The notes: a model not told the origin generated them from the sequence alone. 64,000 bases of DNA from DATLFA01 sp039915945 (GCA_039915945.1 JBDSMH010000032.1:1-64000); one strand, 5' to 3'; shown: positions 49,083-58,583, counted from the first letter of the stretch. Made by a program: numbers and translations.

Positions 49083-50567
49083 TTAGCGATTTTGCGGGAA
49101 CCCGAGGTCGACTTTCGACGTGGCCGGATCGGGCCAGCGGCTCGTCACGACTTTGCTGCGGGTGTAGAAGTCGATGCCCTCGGGCCCGTACATGTGCTTG
49201 TCGCCGAACAACGACGCCTTCCACCCACCGAAGCTGTAGTAGCTCACGGGCACCGGCACCGGCACATTGATGCCCACCATGCCGACATCGATGTCGAATT
49301 GGAACCGGCGCGCCGCCCCGCCATCGCGAGTGAAGATGGCGGTGCCGTTGCCGTAGGGATTGGTGTGGACGAGCTCGACGGCTTCGTCGTAGGTGTCGAC
49401 GCGCACGACGGACAAGACGGGGCCAAAGATCTCTTCTCGATAGCAGGCCATATCGGTGGTGACGTGATCGAGCAGTGTTACGCCGTAGAAGAAGCCCGTT
49501 CGTTCGGTGAGCGCGCTGCCGTCGACGACGACTTTCGCACCGGCGTGTGCCGCGGTCTCGACGTGGCCGGCCACGCGGTCGCGGTGCTCGCGTGTGATGA
49601 GCGGACCCATCTCGTTGCCGGGCTCGTCGCCGGGCCCGACCTTGATCTCGGCCATGCGGCTCTGTATGGCGTCGACCAACAGATCGCCGATGCCACCGAC
49701 CGCAACCACCACGCTGATGGCCATGCAGCGCTCGCCGGCCGACCCGAATGCGGCCGACACGGCCGCGTCGGCGGCCATCTGGAGGTCGGCGTCGGGCAGT
49801 ACCACCATGTGGTTCTTCGCGCCGCCGAGCGCCTGCACGCGCTTGCCTTGCTTGGTGCCGGTCTCGTAGACGTAGCGCGCGATCGGTGTCGATCCGACGA
49901 AGCTCACCGCGGCGATGTCGGGGTGCTCGAGCAAACGATCGACGGCCACTTTGTCACCGTGGACGACGTTGTAGACGCCAGCGGGCACACCCGCCTGCGC
50001 CAGGAGTTCGGCGACGAAGTTGGTGACCGACGGGTCTTTCTCGCTCGGCTTGAGCACGAACGTGTTGCCGCACGCGATGGCGTTGGCGAACATCCACATC
50101 GGGACCATTGCCGGGAAATTGAACGGTGTGATACCGGTGACCACGCCGAGCGGTTGACGGATCGAATAGACGTCGACGCCACCCGACGCCTGCTCGGTGT
50201 AGCCGCCCTTGAGGAGGTACGGCACACCGCACGCGAATTCGATGTTCTCGAGGCCGCGCGCGACTTCGCCCATGGCGTCGCCCTGGACCTTGCCGTGCTC
50301 GGATGTCAGCACGCGCGCGATGTCGAGCCGATAGCGGTCGACGAGTTCGCGCAACTTGAACAGGACTTCGGAGCGGCGAGAGAGCGACGTCGCCCGCCAT
50401 TCGGGGAATGCCGCCGCGGCCGTAGCCACGGCGAGATCGACCTCGTCGACCGATGCGAAATCCACTTCGCCCGATTGCTCGCCGGTTGCAGGGTCATAGA
50501 CACGACCGGTGCGCCCCGACGAACCCACGACCTCGGCGCCGCCGATCCAATGATGGATTCTGTTCAT
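49083..50567 (-). CDS. mmsA: Methylmalonate/malonate semialdehyde dehydrogenase (CoA-acylating)
   Basis: 494 residues, ALDH superfamily. NRIHHWIGGAEVVGSSGRTG, PLGVVTGITPFNFPAMVPMW, FVLKPSEKDPSV, VGSTPIARYVYETGTKQGKR, VQALGGAKNHMVVLPDADLQ, the catalytic Cys in GSAGERCMAISVVVAVGG, and KASLFGDKHMYGPEGIDFYT near the end are MmsA hallmarks. The enzyme makes acetyl- or propionyl-CoA from malonate or methylmalonate semialdehyde. In reductive pyrimidine breakdown, beta-alanine and beta-aminoisobutyrate give exactly these semialdehydes after transamination, so it fits the end of the pathway. Confidence 0.93.
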   Translation of the reverse strand: MNRIHHWIGGAEVVGSSGRTGRVYDPATGEQSGEVDFASVDEVDLAVATAAAAFPEWRATSLSRRSEVLFKLRELVDRYRLDIARVLTSEHGKVQGDAMGEVARGLENIEFACGVPYLLKGGYTEQASGGVDVYSIRQPLGVVTGITPFNFPAMVPMWMFANAIACGNTFVLKPSEKDPSVTNFVAELLAQAGVPAGVYNVVHGDKVAVDRLLEHPDIAAVSFVGSTPIARYVYETGTKQGKRVQALGGAKNHMVVLPDADLQMAADAAVSAAFGSAGERCMAISVVVAVGGIGDLLVDAIQSRMAEIKVGPGDEPGNEMGPLITREHRDRVAGHVETAAHAGAKVVVDGSALTERTGFFYGVTLLDHVTTDMACYREEIFGPVLSVVRVDTYDEAVELVHTNPYGNGTAIFTRDGGAARRFQFDIDVGMVGINVPVPVPVSYYSFGGWKASLFGDKHMYGPEGIDFYTRSKVVTSRWPDPATSKVDLGFPQNR

Positions 50568-50624
50568 GGATTCCCCGCTCTGCCGGGGGCCGCTCGGGCC
50601 CTGGTCGCCGCCTCTGGTGGCGTT

Positions 50625-52037
50625 TTAGATGAGATATTGGCTCAGGCCACGCGGCAAATAGCGCCCATGGCCTTTGCGCCCCAGGTATTGGTTGTCGTCG
50701 ATCACGACAACGCCCCGGCTGATCACCGTGTCGACCTTGCCGTCGATGACCGTGCCCTCGTACGCCGAGTAGTCCATGTTCATATGGTGCGTCTCGACGC
50801 TGATGCGCGTCTTGGCGTTGGGGTCGTAGACGACGATGTCGGCATCGGACCCGGGGGCGAGCACACCCTTCTTCGGATAGAGGCCGAACATGCGAGCCGG
50901 TGTGGTGGCACAGAGCTCGACCCACCGCGAGAGCCCGATCTCACCGTTCACCACACCTTGATAAATGGTGTCCATTCGGTGCTCGACCCCACCGATGCCA
51001 TTGGGGATCTTCGAGAAGTTGCCTACTCCCAGTTCCTTCTGCTCTTTGAAACAGAAGGGGCAATGGTCGGTGGCGACGACCGAGAGGTCGTTCGTGCGCA
51101 GATAGTTCCACAGCGCCGCTTGGTGTCCTTCGGACCGTCGGCGGATCGGTGTCGAGCAGACGTATTTGGCGCCCTCGAAGCCGGGCAACGACATGTGCTC
51201 TTCGTAGCTGAAGTAGAGATATTGCGGGCACGTCTCGCCGAACACGTTGGCTCCCATGCCGCGCGCGCGGGCCACCGTTTCGACCGCTTCCTTGGCCGAC
51301 ATGTGCACGACGTAGAGCGGGCACTTGGCCACCTTGGCCAACATGATGGCGCGGTGCGTGGCTTCTTCTTCCATCTCGACGGGCCGAGTGTCGGTGTGAA
51401 ACCGCGGATCGGTTTCACCGCGAGCGATTGCCTGCGCTATCAACACGTCGATGGCAGTGCCGTTCTCGGCGTGCATCATCAACATCGAACCGTTCTCTGC
51501 CGCGACCTGCATGGCCCGCAAGATCTGGCCGTCGTCGCTGTAGAACACGCCGGGATAGGCCATGAAGAGCTTGAAACTGGTGATGCCCTCGTGGTCCGAG
51601 AGATAGCGCATGGCCTTGAGGCTCTCGTCGTCGACCCCGCCGATGATCTGATGAAAGCCGTAGTCGATGGCGCAGTTGCCTTCGGCCTTGCGGTGCCAAT
51701 TGGCCAAACCGTCTTGCACGTTTTCGCCGAATGTCTGCACGGCAAAGTCGATGATCGTCGTCGTGCCACCCCACGCTGCCGCGCGTGAGCCCGTCTCGAA
51801 CGTGTCGGACGCGAACGTGCCGCCGAACGGCAACTCCATGTGCGTGTGTGAGTCGACACCGCCGGGGATCACATACTTGCCGGTGGCGTCGATCACGCGG
51901 TCGGCGTTGATGCCCAACGCCGCCGCCTGGCCGGGCTGCAACAGCGCGGCGATCGTCTCGCCGTCGACGAGCACGTCGGCCGCCGAGGCGCCGGTGGCAC
52001 TGACGACCGTGCCGTTGTTGATGAGGATGCGGGCCAT
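50625..52037 (-). CDS. hydA: Dihydropyrimidinase / D-hydantoinase
   Basis: 470 residues, cyclic amidohydrolase. Metal sites: VIPGGVDSHTHMELPF, the carboxylated lysine in ITSFKLFMAYPGVFYSDDGQ, MMHAENG, VVHMSAKEAVE and the Asp in VVATDHCPFCFKEQKELG; GIGGVEHRMD is the substrate loop. It opens dihydrouracil/dihydrothymine or 5-substituted hydantoins to N-carbamoyl products. GGGGGAA lies five bases before ATG 52037. The next gene upstream is a beta-ureidopropionase-like enzyme, the classic partner that removes the carbamoyl group. Confidence 0.95.
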   Translation of the reverse strand: MARILINNGTVVSATGASAADVLVDGETIAALLQPGQAAALGINADRVIDATGKYVIPGGVDSHTHMELPFGGTFASDTFETGSRAAAWGGTTTIIDFAVQTFGENVQDGLANWHRKAEGNCAIDYGFHQIIGGVDDESLKAMRYLSDHEGITSFKLFMAYPGVFYSDDGQILRAMQVAAENGSMLMMHAENGTAIDVLIAQAIARGETDPRFHTDTRPVEMEEEATHRAIMLAKVAKCPLYVVHMSAKEAVETVARARGMGANVFGETCPQYLYFSYEEHMSLPGFEGAKYVCSTPIRRRSEGHQAALWNYLRTNDLSVVATDHCPFCFKEQKELGVGNFSKIPNGIGGVEHRMDTIYQGVVNGEIGLSRWVELCATTPARMFGLYPKKGVLAPGSDADIVVYDPNAKTRISVETHHMNMDYSAYEGTVIDGKVDTVISRGVVVIDDNQYLGRKGHGRYLPRGLSQYLI

Positions 52038-52081
52038 CTCGTTCCCCCAAGGTTGCGTCGGGTCGGGTTGTGGTGGGTCGG

Positions 52082-52924
52082 TCAGTCTTTGGTGAGGTCG
52101 CCGTACGCGTCGGGGCGGCGGTCACGGTAGAACGCCCACCGATCGCGCACGATCTTGATGAGGTCCATGTCGAGGTCGCGGACGATCAACTCGGGTTTGT
52201 GCGTGTCACCGGTGTCGCCCACAAACTTGCCTTCGGGATCGACGAAGTAGCTGGTGCCGTAGAAGTCGTCGTCGCCGAGGGGTTCGATGCCCACACGGTT
52301 GATCGCGCCGATGTAGTACTCGTTGGCGACCGCCGCCGCGGGTTGTTCGAGCTTCCACAGATACGACGACAAGCCGCGGCTCGTCGCCGACGGGTTGAAC
52401 ACGATCTCCGCACCGTTGACACCGAGCGCGCGCCAACCTTCGGGGAAATGGCGGTCGTAGCAGATGTACACACCGACCTTGCCGACCGCAGTGTCGAACA
52501 CGGGATACCCACCGTCACCGGGTCGGAAGTAGAACTTTTCCCAGAACCCTTGCACATGCGGGATGTGTTGCTTGCGGTACTTGCCGAGGTACGTGCCATC
52601 GGCATCGACCACCGCCGCGGTGTTGTAGTAGAGGCCTTCACGAACACGTTCGTACATCGGCAAGACGATCACCGTGCCGAGCTCTTTCGCCACCGACTGG
52701 AACCGCTGGGTGGTCGGCCCGGCGGGGATCTCTTCGGTGTACTCGTAGTAGGCCGGGTCTTGCACCTGGCAGAAGTACGGGCCGTAGAAGAGCTCTTGGA
52801 AGCAGATCACTTGTGCTCCCTGCGCCGCGGCGTCGCGGGCGGCCTCTTCGTGCCGGTCGATCATCGATTCTTTGTCGCCGGTCCATTCGGTCTGCAGCAA
52901 CGCGGCTCGTACGGTTCTCGCCAT
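52082..52924 (-). CDS. Nitrilase-superfamily N-carbamoyl amidohydrolase (beta-ureidopropionase-like)
   Basis: 280 residues. The Glu-Lys-Cys triad is visible: VICFQELFYGPYFCQVQDP, GTYLGKYRKQHIPHVQGFWE, and VGVYICYDRHFPEGWRALGV. The F-Y-F-R-P-G-D and N-P-S-A-T-S-R-G-L-S-S-Y patches are typical of beta-ureidopropionases. It should release NH3 and CO2 from N-carbamoyl-beta-alanine or its methyl homologue. Directly upstream of dihydropyrimidinase in the same transcript. Confidence 0.9.
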   Translation of the reverse strand: MARTVRAALLQTEWTGDKESMIDRHEEAARDAAAQGAQVICFQELFYGPYFCQVQDPAYYEYTEEIPAGPTTQRFQSVAKELGTVIVLPMYERVREGLYYNTAAVVDADGTYLGKYRKQHIPHVQGFWEKFYFRPGDGGYPVFDTAVGKVGVYICYDRHFPEGWRALGVNGAEIVFNPSATSRGLSSYLWKLEQPAAAVANEYYIGAINRVGIEPLGDDDFYGTSYFVDPEGKFVGDTGDTHKPELIVRDLDMDLIKIVRDRWAFYRDRRPDAYGDLTKD

Positions 52925-52942
52925 TCGCGACTCCGATCTGTC

Positions 52943-53965
52943 TCAGGATTGCCCGTTGGCAAACGTGTCGATCATCAATCGTACGTCGTCGCCGAGGGGG
53001 TACAAGATGGGGCAGGTGCAGCCGGCGGCCACGTACTCGGCGACCTTGGCCCGGCACTCGTCGGGCGTACCCGACGCAGTGATCATCTGGACAATGTCGT
53101 CGGGCACGAGCTTGGACGCCGCGACGACCTGGTCGTGGGAGGCGGGCCAGGTGAGCACCTCGCCGATGGCGTCGAGGAGTGACGCCGGCACACCGGACGC
53201 CTTCATGATGTGCGGCTGCTGCCCGAGGTATTGCGTGACCAGCAGCCGGGCGTTGTCGAGGGCCCGGGCCCGGTCTTCGTCGACCGAGCACACGACGAGC
53301 TGGGGCCGGTCGATGTCGTCGATGCTGCGCCCCGCCTTGGCGGCGCCGCGGGCGAGATGCTCCATCGCGGTCGCGTTGTACGCGGGGGATACAAGGTAGT
53401 TGAGCACTGCGCCGTCGGCGATCTCGCCGGTGAGCTCCATCATCTGCATGCCGGTCGCGCCGATGTAGATGGGTACGTCCTTGGGCCGGCGCTCTTGGTA
53501 GACGTAGTCGAGTTCGACGCCGTCGAGGTGCACGTACTCGCCGTCGAAGGTCACCGTCTCGTTGGCGAGCAACGCCCGTACCGCCGTGACCACTTCGCGC
53601 ATCACCGTGAGCGGTCGGCGCCGGTCGATGCCGACCTTCTTGGCGAGCGGATCCCACCATGCTCCGATACCGAGGATCATCCGTCCGGGCGCGAGATCAT
53701 CGAGCGTCGAGAACGTCGCGGCGAGTCGAGCCGGATTGCGGGTCCAACAGTCGACGACGCCCGAGCCGATCTTGATGCGATCGGTCACCGTCGCGAACGC
53801 GGCCATCGGTACGCAGCACTCGCGCACGAGACGGCTGTCGGCCTGCCACACCGCGTCGAAGCCCTGCGCTTCCGCGTATTGGACGTACTCCATGGCTTCG
53901 CGTATCGGGTGCGCGTCTTGGAGATACAGCGCCACGCCTCCGCGGGGTGCGTGTCCGTTGGTCAT
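52943..53965 (-). CDS. Luciferase-like oxidoreductase, F420-type
   Basis: 340 residues from ATG 53965. GGVALYLQDAHPIREAMEYV, FDAVWQADSRLVRECCVPMA, RIKIGSGVVDCWTRNPARLA, GRMILGIGAWWDPLAKKVGI, and VPIYIGATGMQMMELTGEIA. The G-V-x-D-x-W-T-R-N-P and G-A-T-G-x-x-M-x-x-L patterns suggest the 5,10-methylenetetrahydromethanopterin reductase-like, F420-binding branch. It is a different subgroup from the LLM protein at 48015; the pair in one operon suggests two redox steps. Confidence 0.84.
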   Translation of the reverse strand: MTNGHAPRGGVALYLQDAHPIREAMEYVQYAEAQGFDAVWQADSRLVRECCVPMAAFATVTDRIKIGSGVVDCWTRNPARLAATFSTLDDLAPGRMILGIGAWWDPLAKKVGIDRRRPLTVMREVVTAVRALLANETVTFDGEYVHLDGVELDYVYQERRPKDVPIYIGATGMQMMELTGEIADGAVLNYLVSPAYNATAMEHLARGAAKAGRSIDDIDRPQLVVCSVDEDRARALDNARLLVTQYLGQQPHIMKASGVPASLLDAIGEVLTWPASHDQVVAASKLVPDDIVQMITASGTPDECRAKVAEYVAAGCTCPILYPLGDDVRLMIDTFANGQS

Positions 53966-53981
53966 GTTCCTGCGCCTTTCA

Positions 53982-55055
53982 TCAGAAGTTGTCCAGCGCG
54001 GCGAACAATCGCGACGCCTGCTCGGCGGCCTTCGCCCGTACCTCGGCCAAGTCGACGCGCGTCGGTGTGCCGTCGCGCAGTACGGGTTCACCGTCGATGG
54101 TGACGTCGAGCGCGCGCATGCCCGGTGTGAATGCGACGTGCCACGGCGAGTCGGCGTGGTCGTAGTTCCAGCGCACGGTGTCGTCGAGCGCTTCGGGCAC
54201 CAACGCGTAGCCCTGTTCGAGCCAGGCCCATACCGTGTCGGGCGTGGCGGTGACGTCGTCTTCGCGCAGCCGCACAAAGGTGAGCCGCATCTCTTCGAGC
54301 ATGTCGGCCCCGATGCCGTCGGTGCCGAGCACGATGGCGTTGGGCTGCGTCGCCGGGTGCGCGTAGCCGACCGCGTTGTTCATGTTGCTGCGACTGTTGT
54401 GGGCGATCGTGCCGGGCAGCGGCCGGTCGAGGTGCACGCAGTGCACGAGTAGCCAGTCGTCGCGGGCCAACCACTGCAGGCGTGAGCCCGCGTCGATGTC
54501 GACACGGTCTTCGCTGACATGGATGTGTACGCCCACGCCGAGGCGACGGGCCAGATCGGCACTTGCTTCGAGCGTGTCGTCCGCGCACGTGAAGGCCGCG
54601 TGCACGCCGACCATGCCTCGCCCACCGCCTTGTATGAAGCGTTCGCATTCGGCGAGGCCGCGCTCGGCAGCGTCCGTGGAAGAAGGTGGGGGCCACGCCC
54701 CGTCGTAGGGCGATCCGTCATCGTTCCATCGATCGGTGACGCCGTAGGCGGTGATCACGCGCACCCCGACCGCGGCGCACGCGTCGGCGATGACCGACAG
54801 CGAGCCTTCGATGGCATTGGGCGATTCGTGATGGTCGATGATGGCGGTGGTGCCGCACATGAGTGCTTCGACGGCGCCCAACGTTGCCGACCAGTGCAAC
54901 ATCTCGAGATCGAGTGCGGCGTCGACGCGCCACCACACCTGTTGCAGGATCTCCGTGAAATTGGTGGGGTTCTTGGGGGTCGCAGGCATGCCGCGTGCGA
55001 GTGCCGAGTACAGGTGATGGTGGCCGCAGACCAGTCCAGCGGTCGTATCAGTCAT
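53982..55055 (-). CDS. ssnA: SsnA-like aminohydrolase, N-terminally shortened
   Basis: 357 residues. Strong likeness to E. coli SsnA: LVCGHHHLYSALARGMP (first metal His pair), QVWWRVDAALDLEMLHWSAT, TTAIIDHHESPNAIEGSLSV, VHIHVSEDRVD, HNSRSNMNNAVGYAHPATQP and VLGTDGIGADMLEEMR. Relative to SsnA, about 57 residues are absent at the start: the protein begins almost at the H-x-H motif, so the N-terminal strands of the small beta domain are missing. ATG 55055 overlaps the XdhD-like gene by eight bases, which supports this start. SsnA belongs to the guanine-deaminase-like amidohydrolases of a purine/ureide cluster. Confidence 0.85.
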   Translation of the reverse strand: MTDTTAGLVCGHHHLYSALARGMPATPKNPTNFTEILQQVWWRVDAALDLEMLHWSATLGAVEALMCGTTAIIDHHESPNAIEGSLSVIADACAAVGVRVITAYGVTDRWNDDGSPYDGAWPPPSSTDAAERGLAECERFIQGGGRGMVGVHAAFTCADDTLEASADLARRLGVGVHIHVSEDRVDIDAGSRLQWLARDDWLLVHCVHLDRPLPGTIAHNSRSNMNNAVGYAHPATQPNAIVLGTDGIGADMLEEMRLTFVRLREDDVTATPDTVWAWLEQGYALVPEALDDTVRWNYDHADSPWHVAFTPGMRALDVTIDGEPVLRDGTPTRVDLAEVRAKAAEQASRLFAALDNF

Positions 55056-57648
55056 CGCCGGTGTCCGCGGCGCGCATGGGCAGCGTCGCGCGCCAGGTGC
55101 CGTCGAGGTCGTGGAGCGCCGCGGCGACCGCGCCGGCGGTGGGTACGAGACCGATTTCGCCGACGCCCTTGATGCCGTAGGGCGCGCGCGGTTGCGGCAC
55201 CTCGATCAAGATGACGTCGATCGGTGGCACGTCCTTCGCGCGCAAGATGCCGAGTGAGCGCAGCGTCATGTTGGTGGGGAAGCCGCGGTCGTCGGAGGGG
55301 AAGTCTTCGGTCAGCGCGTAACCGAGTCCCATGTGCACCGAGCCCTCGATCTGTCCTTCGCACAGCGTCGGGTTGACCGCCCGGCCGACATCGTGGGCGG
55401 CGATGACGCGTTCGATCTTGCCGGTGGCGCGGTCGATCACCGCCATCTGTGCCGCGTAGCCGAACGCGGAGTGGATGATGGGATGCTCGACGTCGTCGGT
55501 CAGCTTGTTGGTCCAGTCGACGCGGAACTCACCTTCGTAGTCGACGTCGACCTGGCAGCCGTCGGCGAGCGCAGCGCGGCACGCATCGGCAACCGAACCT
55601 GCACCCATCAGCGTGCCTCTCGAACCCGTCGTCTGACCGGCGCCGAGTTCGCGGGTCGTGTCGACGATGACCTTGATGCGCGCCGGATCGATGGCGAGTT
55701 CTTGCGCGGCGACCTGCAGCGCCACTGTGTGGATACCTTGGCCCATCTCGGTCCAACAATGCCGCACTTCGACGGTGCCGTCGGCGGCGAAGCGCACGAC
55801 CGCCCGTGCGATCTCCTTGAACCCGTTACCGAGGCCGCTGTTCTTGAGCCCGAGGCCGAGTCCGACCGCTTTGCCGGCCTCGCGCGCCTGCTCGTACGCG
55901 GGCTTGACCGCATCGAGGCAACGCTCGGCGCCGGCGCAGCCGTCGTCCATGATCTGACCTGGTCCCCACAATTCGCCGGGGTGGATGACGTTGCGCTTGC
56001 GCATCTCCCAACCGCTGATGCCGACAGCCTCGGCGAGACGGTCGATGACGCCTTCCATCGCGAACTGGGCCTGGTTGGCGCCGAATCCTCGGAACGCGCC
56101 GCACGACGGATTGTTGGTGCGCACCGCGACCGCCCGTACGTCGATGGACCCCACCCGGTACGGCCCCGAGGCATGTCCGGCGGCCCGCTCGAGCACCTTC
56201 ATGCCGACCGACGCGTAGGCGCCCGAGTCGCCGACGGCGCGCACTCGTACGGCAGTGAGCGCACCTTCGGTGTCGCAGCCGGCCCAGTATTCGAGGCGGA
56301 TGGGATGGCGCTTGGGGTGGATCAGCAGTGACTCTTCGCGCGACAAGGTGCACTTGACGGGCCGGCCCAACAACCACGCGGCGAGCGCGGTCTGCGCCTG
56401 GTTCGACATGTCTTCTTTGCCGCCGAATGCACCGCCGTTGGAGACGAGCTCGACCGTGACCCGAGAGTTGTCGATATCGAGCACTCGCGCGATGTCGTTG
56501 CGGTCGTCCCACACGCCTTGACCGCCGGAGTAGACGTGCATTGTGGCAACTGCGCCGGCGGCGTCGAGTGTCGGCACCGCCAGCGTCGACTCGGGTTCCA
56601 AAAATGCGTGCTCGATACGTTGCGTCTGGAAGACCTCGTGCACGACGTGCGCCGCGCCCGCGAGCGCGCCGTCGACGTCGCCGCGTTGGTACTCCGACAC
56701 GGAGAGCACGTTGGAGTCGGTTCCCCACACTGCGATCTCGGGGTCGTCGATGGCCGCAACGGCGTCGACCAGTGGGCGCAGCACTTCGTAGTCGACATCG
56801 ACGAGCTCGGCTGCGGCGCGAGCATTTTGGCGAGTGTCGGCGACGACGACAGCCAGCACGTCGCCCGAACACGACGTCAGCCCGTCGACGGGAATGAGCA
56901 CCGGCCAGTCCTTGTAGATGATGCCGACGCGCAGCTCGCCCGGCACATCGGCCGCGGTGAACACCGCGTTCACTCCAGGAGCGGCCAAGGCCCGCGCCGT
57001 GTCGATGGCCCGCACGCGCGCTCGCGTGTGCGCGGTGAGATGGAGCGCCGCGTGCAACATGCCCGGCACGCGGATGTCGTCGACGTACCCACGGTCGCCC
57101 AGCGCCAACTCCCGCGCTTCGTACTTGACGCCACTGGCGCCCACCTCGGCGCCCAGCTCGACGGGCAGTTGCTTGCCTTTGGCAACGGCGTCGATGGCTT
57201 CGAGGATCTTGACGTAGCCGGTGCAGCGACACAGATGGGCGCCGAGATGGCGAGCCATGTCGTGGGGCGCGAGGTCGGCACCCTTCTTGTCGATCTGCGC
57301 CTTGGCGCGGATCACGATGCCGGGGATGCAGAAGCCGCACTGCAAACCGCCGACAGCGGCGAACGCGCTGGCATAGGAATCGCGCTCTTCCTCGGACACG
57401 CCTTCGAGGGTCACGATCGACTTGCCGGCCGCCCGCGTCAAAGGCAGCTGGCAGGCGACGACGGCCTTGTCGTCGAGCAGCACCGTGCAACACCCACATT
57501 GACCCGATGGCGAACAACCGTCCTTCGGGGACGTGATGTCGAGCTCTTCGCGCAGGGCCGCCAACAGGTGCGGATGGTCGGCTCGTACGTGCGCCTCTTG
57601 CCCGTTGACGGTGAAGGTCACCCGGGTATCGTTCACAGTGTCACTCAT
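55048..57648 (-). CDS. xdhD: One-chain Fe-S/molybdopterin dehydrogenase, XdhD-type xanthine dehydrogenase family
   Basis: 866 residues fusing two subunits. Residues about 9-85: plant-type 2Fe-2S domain (DGCSPSGQCGCCTVLLDD). About 90-160: second cluster (GGLQCGFCIPGIVIRAKAQI, HLCRCTGYVKILEAIDAVA). About 170-860: molybdopterin domain with ELVSNGGAFGGKEDMSNQAQ, NPSCGAFRGFGANQAQFAME, EMGQGIHTVALQVAAQE, TTGSRGTLMGAGSV and the catalytic Glu in GIKGVGEIGLVPTAGAV. It lacks an FAD domain, as in E. coli XdhD. It would hydroxylate a purine or related N-heterocycle, passing electrons to an FAD subunit such as that at 60538. Stop and start overlap both neighbours by eight bases. Confidence 0.9.
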   Translation of the reverse strand: MSDTVNDTRVTFTVNGQEAHVRADHPHLLAALREELDITSPKDGCSPSGQCGCCTVLLDDKAVVACQLPLTRAAGKSIVTLEGVSEEERDSYASAFAAVGGLQCGFCIPGIVIRAKAQIDKKGADLAPHDMARHLGAHLCRCTGYVKILEAIDAVAKGKQLPVELGAEVGASGVKYEARELALGDRGYVDDIRVPGMLHAALHLTAHTRARVRAIDTARALAAPGVNAVFTAADVPGELRVGIIYKDWPVLIPVDGLTSCSGDVLAVVVADTRQNARAAAELVDVDYEVLRPLVDAVAAIDDPEIAVWGTDSNVLSVSEYQRGDVDGALAGAAHVVHEVFQTQRIEHAFLEPESTLAVPTLDAAGAVATMHVYSGGQGVWDDRNDIARVLDIDNSRVTVELVSNGGAFGGKEDMSNQAQTALAAWLLGRPVKCTLSREESLLIHPKRHPIRLEYWAGCDTEGALTAVRVRAVGDSGAYASVGMKVLERAAGHASGPYRVGSIDVRAVAVRTNNPSCGAFRGFGANQAQFAMEGVIDRLAEAVGISGWEMRKRNVIHPGELWGPGQIMDDGCAGAERCLDAVKPAYEQAREAGKAVGLGLGLKNSGLGNGFKEIARAVVRFAADGTVEVRHCWTEMGQGIHTVALQVAAQELAIDPARIKVIVDTTRELGAGQTTGSRGTLMGAGSVADACRAALADGCQVDVDYEGEFRVDWTNKLTDDVEHPIIHSAFGYAAQMAVIDRATGKIERVIAAHDVGRAVNPTLCEGQIEGSVHMGLGYALTEDFPSDDRGFPTNMTLRSLGILRAKDVPPIDVILIEVPQPRAPYGIKGVGEIGLVPTAGAVAAALHDLDGTWRATLPMRAADTGDD

Positions 57649-58582
57649 CGACGACCTCCGGTGGCGGGACGACGCCGCGCTGTGCGGTGATTATCGCGTA
57701 GTGCTCGGTCTCGCGGTAGCGCTCGAAGTCAAAGAGAGTGCCCTTGTAACGTTCGCACCAATCAAGATCACAGGATGCGGTGATCACTTCGTCAGCTGTT
57801 GTAAGTGTTTGCGCGACGATCTGACCGGACGGAGCGACGATCATCGACTGCGCGAGCGACGCGACGCCTTCTTCGACGCCGCCCTTGGCCACGCCGACGA
57901 CCCACGTGCCGTTCTGATACGCGCCCGACTGCATCACGAGCGCATTGTGAAATCCTTGTAAAATGTCTTGCGAGGGATCGGGCGCGTAGTGAATCGGCGT
58001 GTTGTAACCGCACAAGATCAATTCGACGCCTTGTAGCCCCATCACGCGGTAGGTCTCGGGCCAGCGCCGGTCGTTGCAGATCATCATGCCGGTGATACCG
58101 CCGAAGGCTCGCCACACGCCGAACCCGTCGGGCCCCGGCTCGAAGTAGTAGCGCTCGAGATGTTGGAAGGGCCGCCACGGCTCATGCTTCTCGTGGCCGG
58201 GTACGTGGATCTTGCGGTACTTGGCGACGATGCGCCCATCGCGTTCCACGAGGATGGCCGTGTTGTGGCGGTGACCCTGCGGGGTCAGCTCGGCGTAGCC
58301 GAGACAGAATCCGACGCCGAGCCGTGCGGCCTCGTCGAACAGTGGTTGCGTGTCGACCGACGGCATCTCGGTCTCGTAGTAGTGGTCGGCATCGCGCAGG
58401 TCATCGACCCACCATCGGGGAAAGAACGTGGTGAGCGCCAACTCGGGGAAGACGACGAGCTGCGCGCCGCGTTGATGGGCGGTGCGCAGCAGCGCGATGA
58501 GGCGCTCGACGACATCGCGGCGCGAGTGGTCGCGTTGGATGGGACCCATCTGTGCCGCAGCGATCTCGACGAAGCGGGACAT
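57641..58582 (-). CDS. Nitrilase-superfamily N-carbamoyl-D-amino-acid amidohydrolase-like
   Basis: 313 residues from ATG 58582, two bases after the upstream stop. Triad: LVVFPELALTTFFPRWWVDD, KYRKIHVPGHEKHEPWRPFQ, GMMICNDRRWPETYRVMGLQ. The F-F-P-R-W, R-R-W-P-E-T-Y-R and Y-N-T-P-x-H (CGYNTPIHYAPDPSQDILQG) motifs are characteristic of D-carbamoylases, which work after D-hydantoinase. It ends overlapping the XdhD-like gene. The run thus holds three different carbamoyl-removing enzymes. Confidence 0.9.
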   Translation of the reverse strand: MSRFVEIAAAQMGPIQRDHSRRDVVERLIALLRTAHQRGAQLVVFPELALTTFFPRWWVDDLRDADHYYETEMPSVDTQPLFDEAARLGVGFCLGYAELTPQGHRHNTAILVERDGRIVAKYRKIHVPGHEKHEPWRPFQHLERYYFEPGPDGFGVWRAFGGITGMMICNDRRWPETYRVMGLQGVELILCGYNTPIHYAPDPSQDILQGFHNALVMQSGAYQNGTWVVGVAKGGVEEGVASLAQSMIVAPSGQIVAQTLTTADEVITASCDLDWCERYKGTLFDFERYRETEHYAIITAQRGVVPPPEVVDE

Positions 58583-58583
58583 A

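Noticed and set aside
47115..51788. A 1557-codon open frame on the plus strand, opposite the ABC transporter, LLM, MmsA and hydantoinase genes
   Set aside because: It is exactly antisense to well-supported genes, is His/Asp/Arg-rich with no domain, and arises from high-GC codon bias leaving the complementary frame free of stops.
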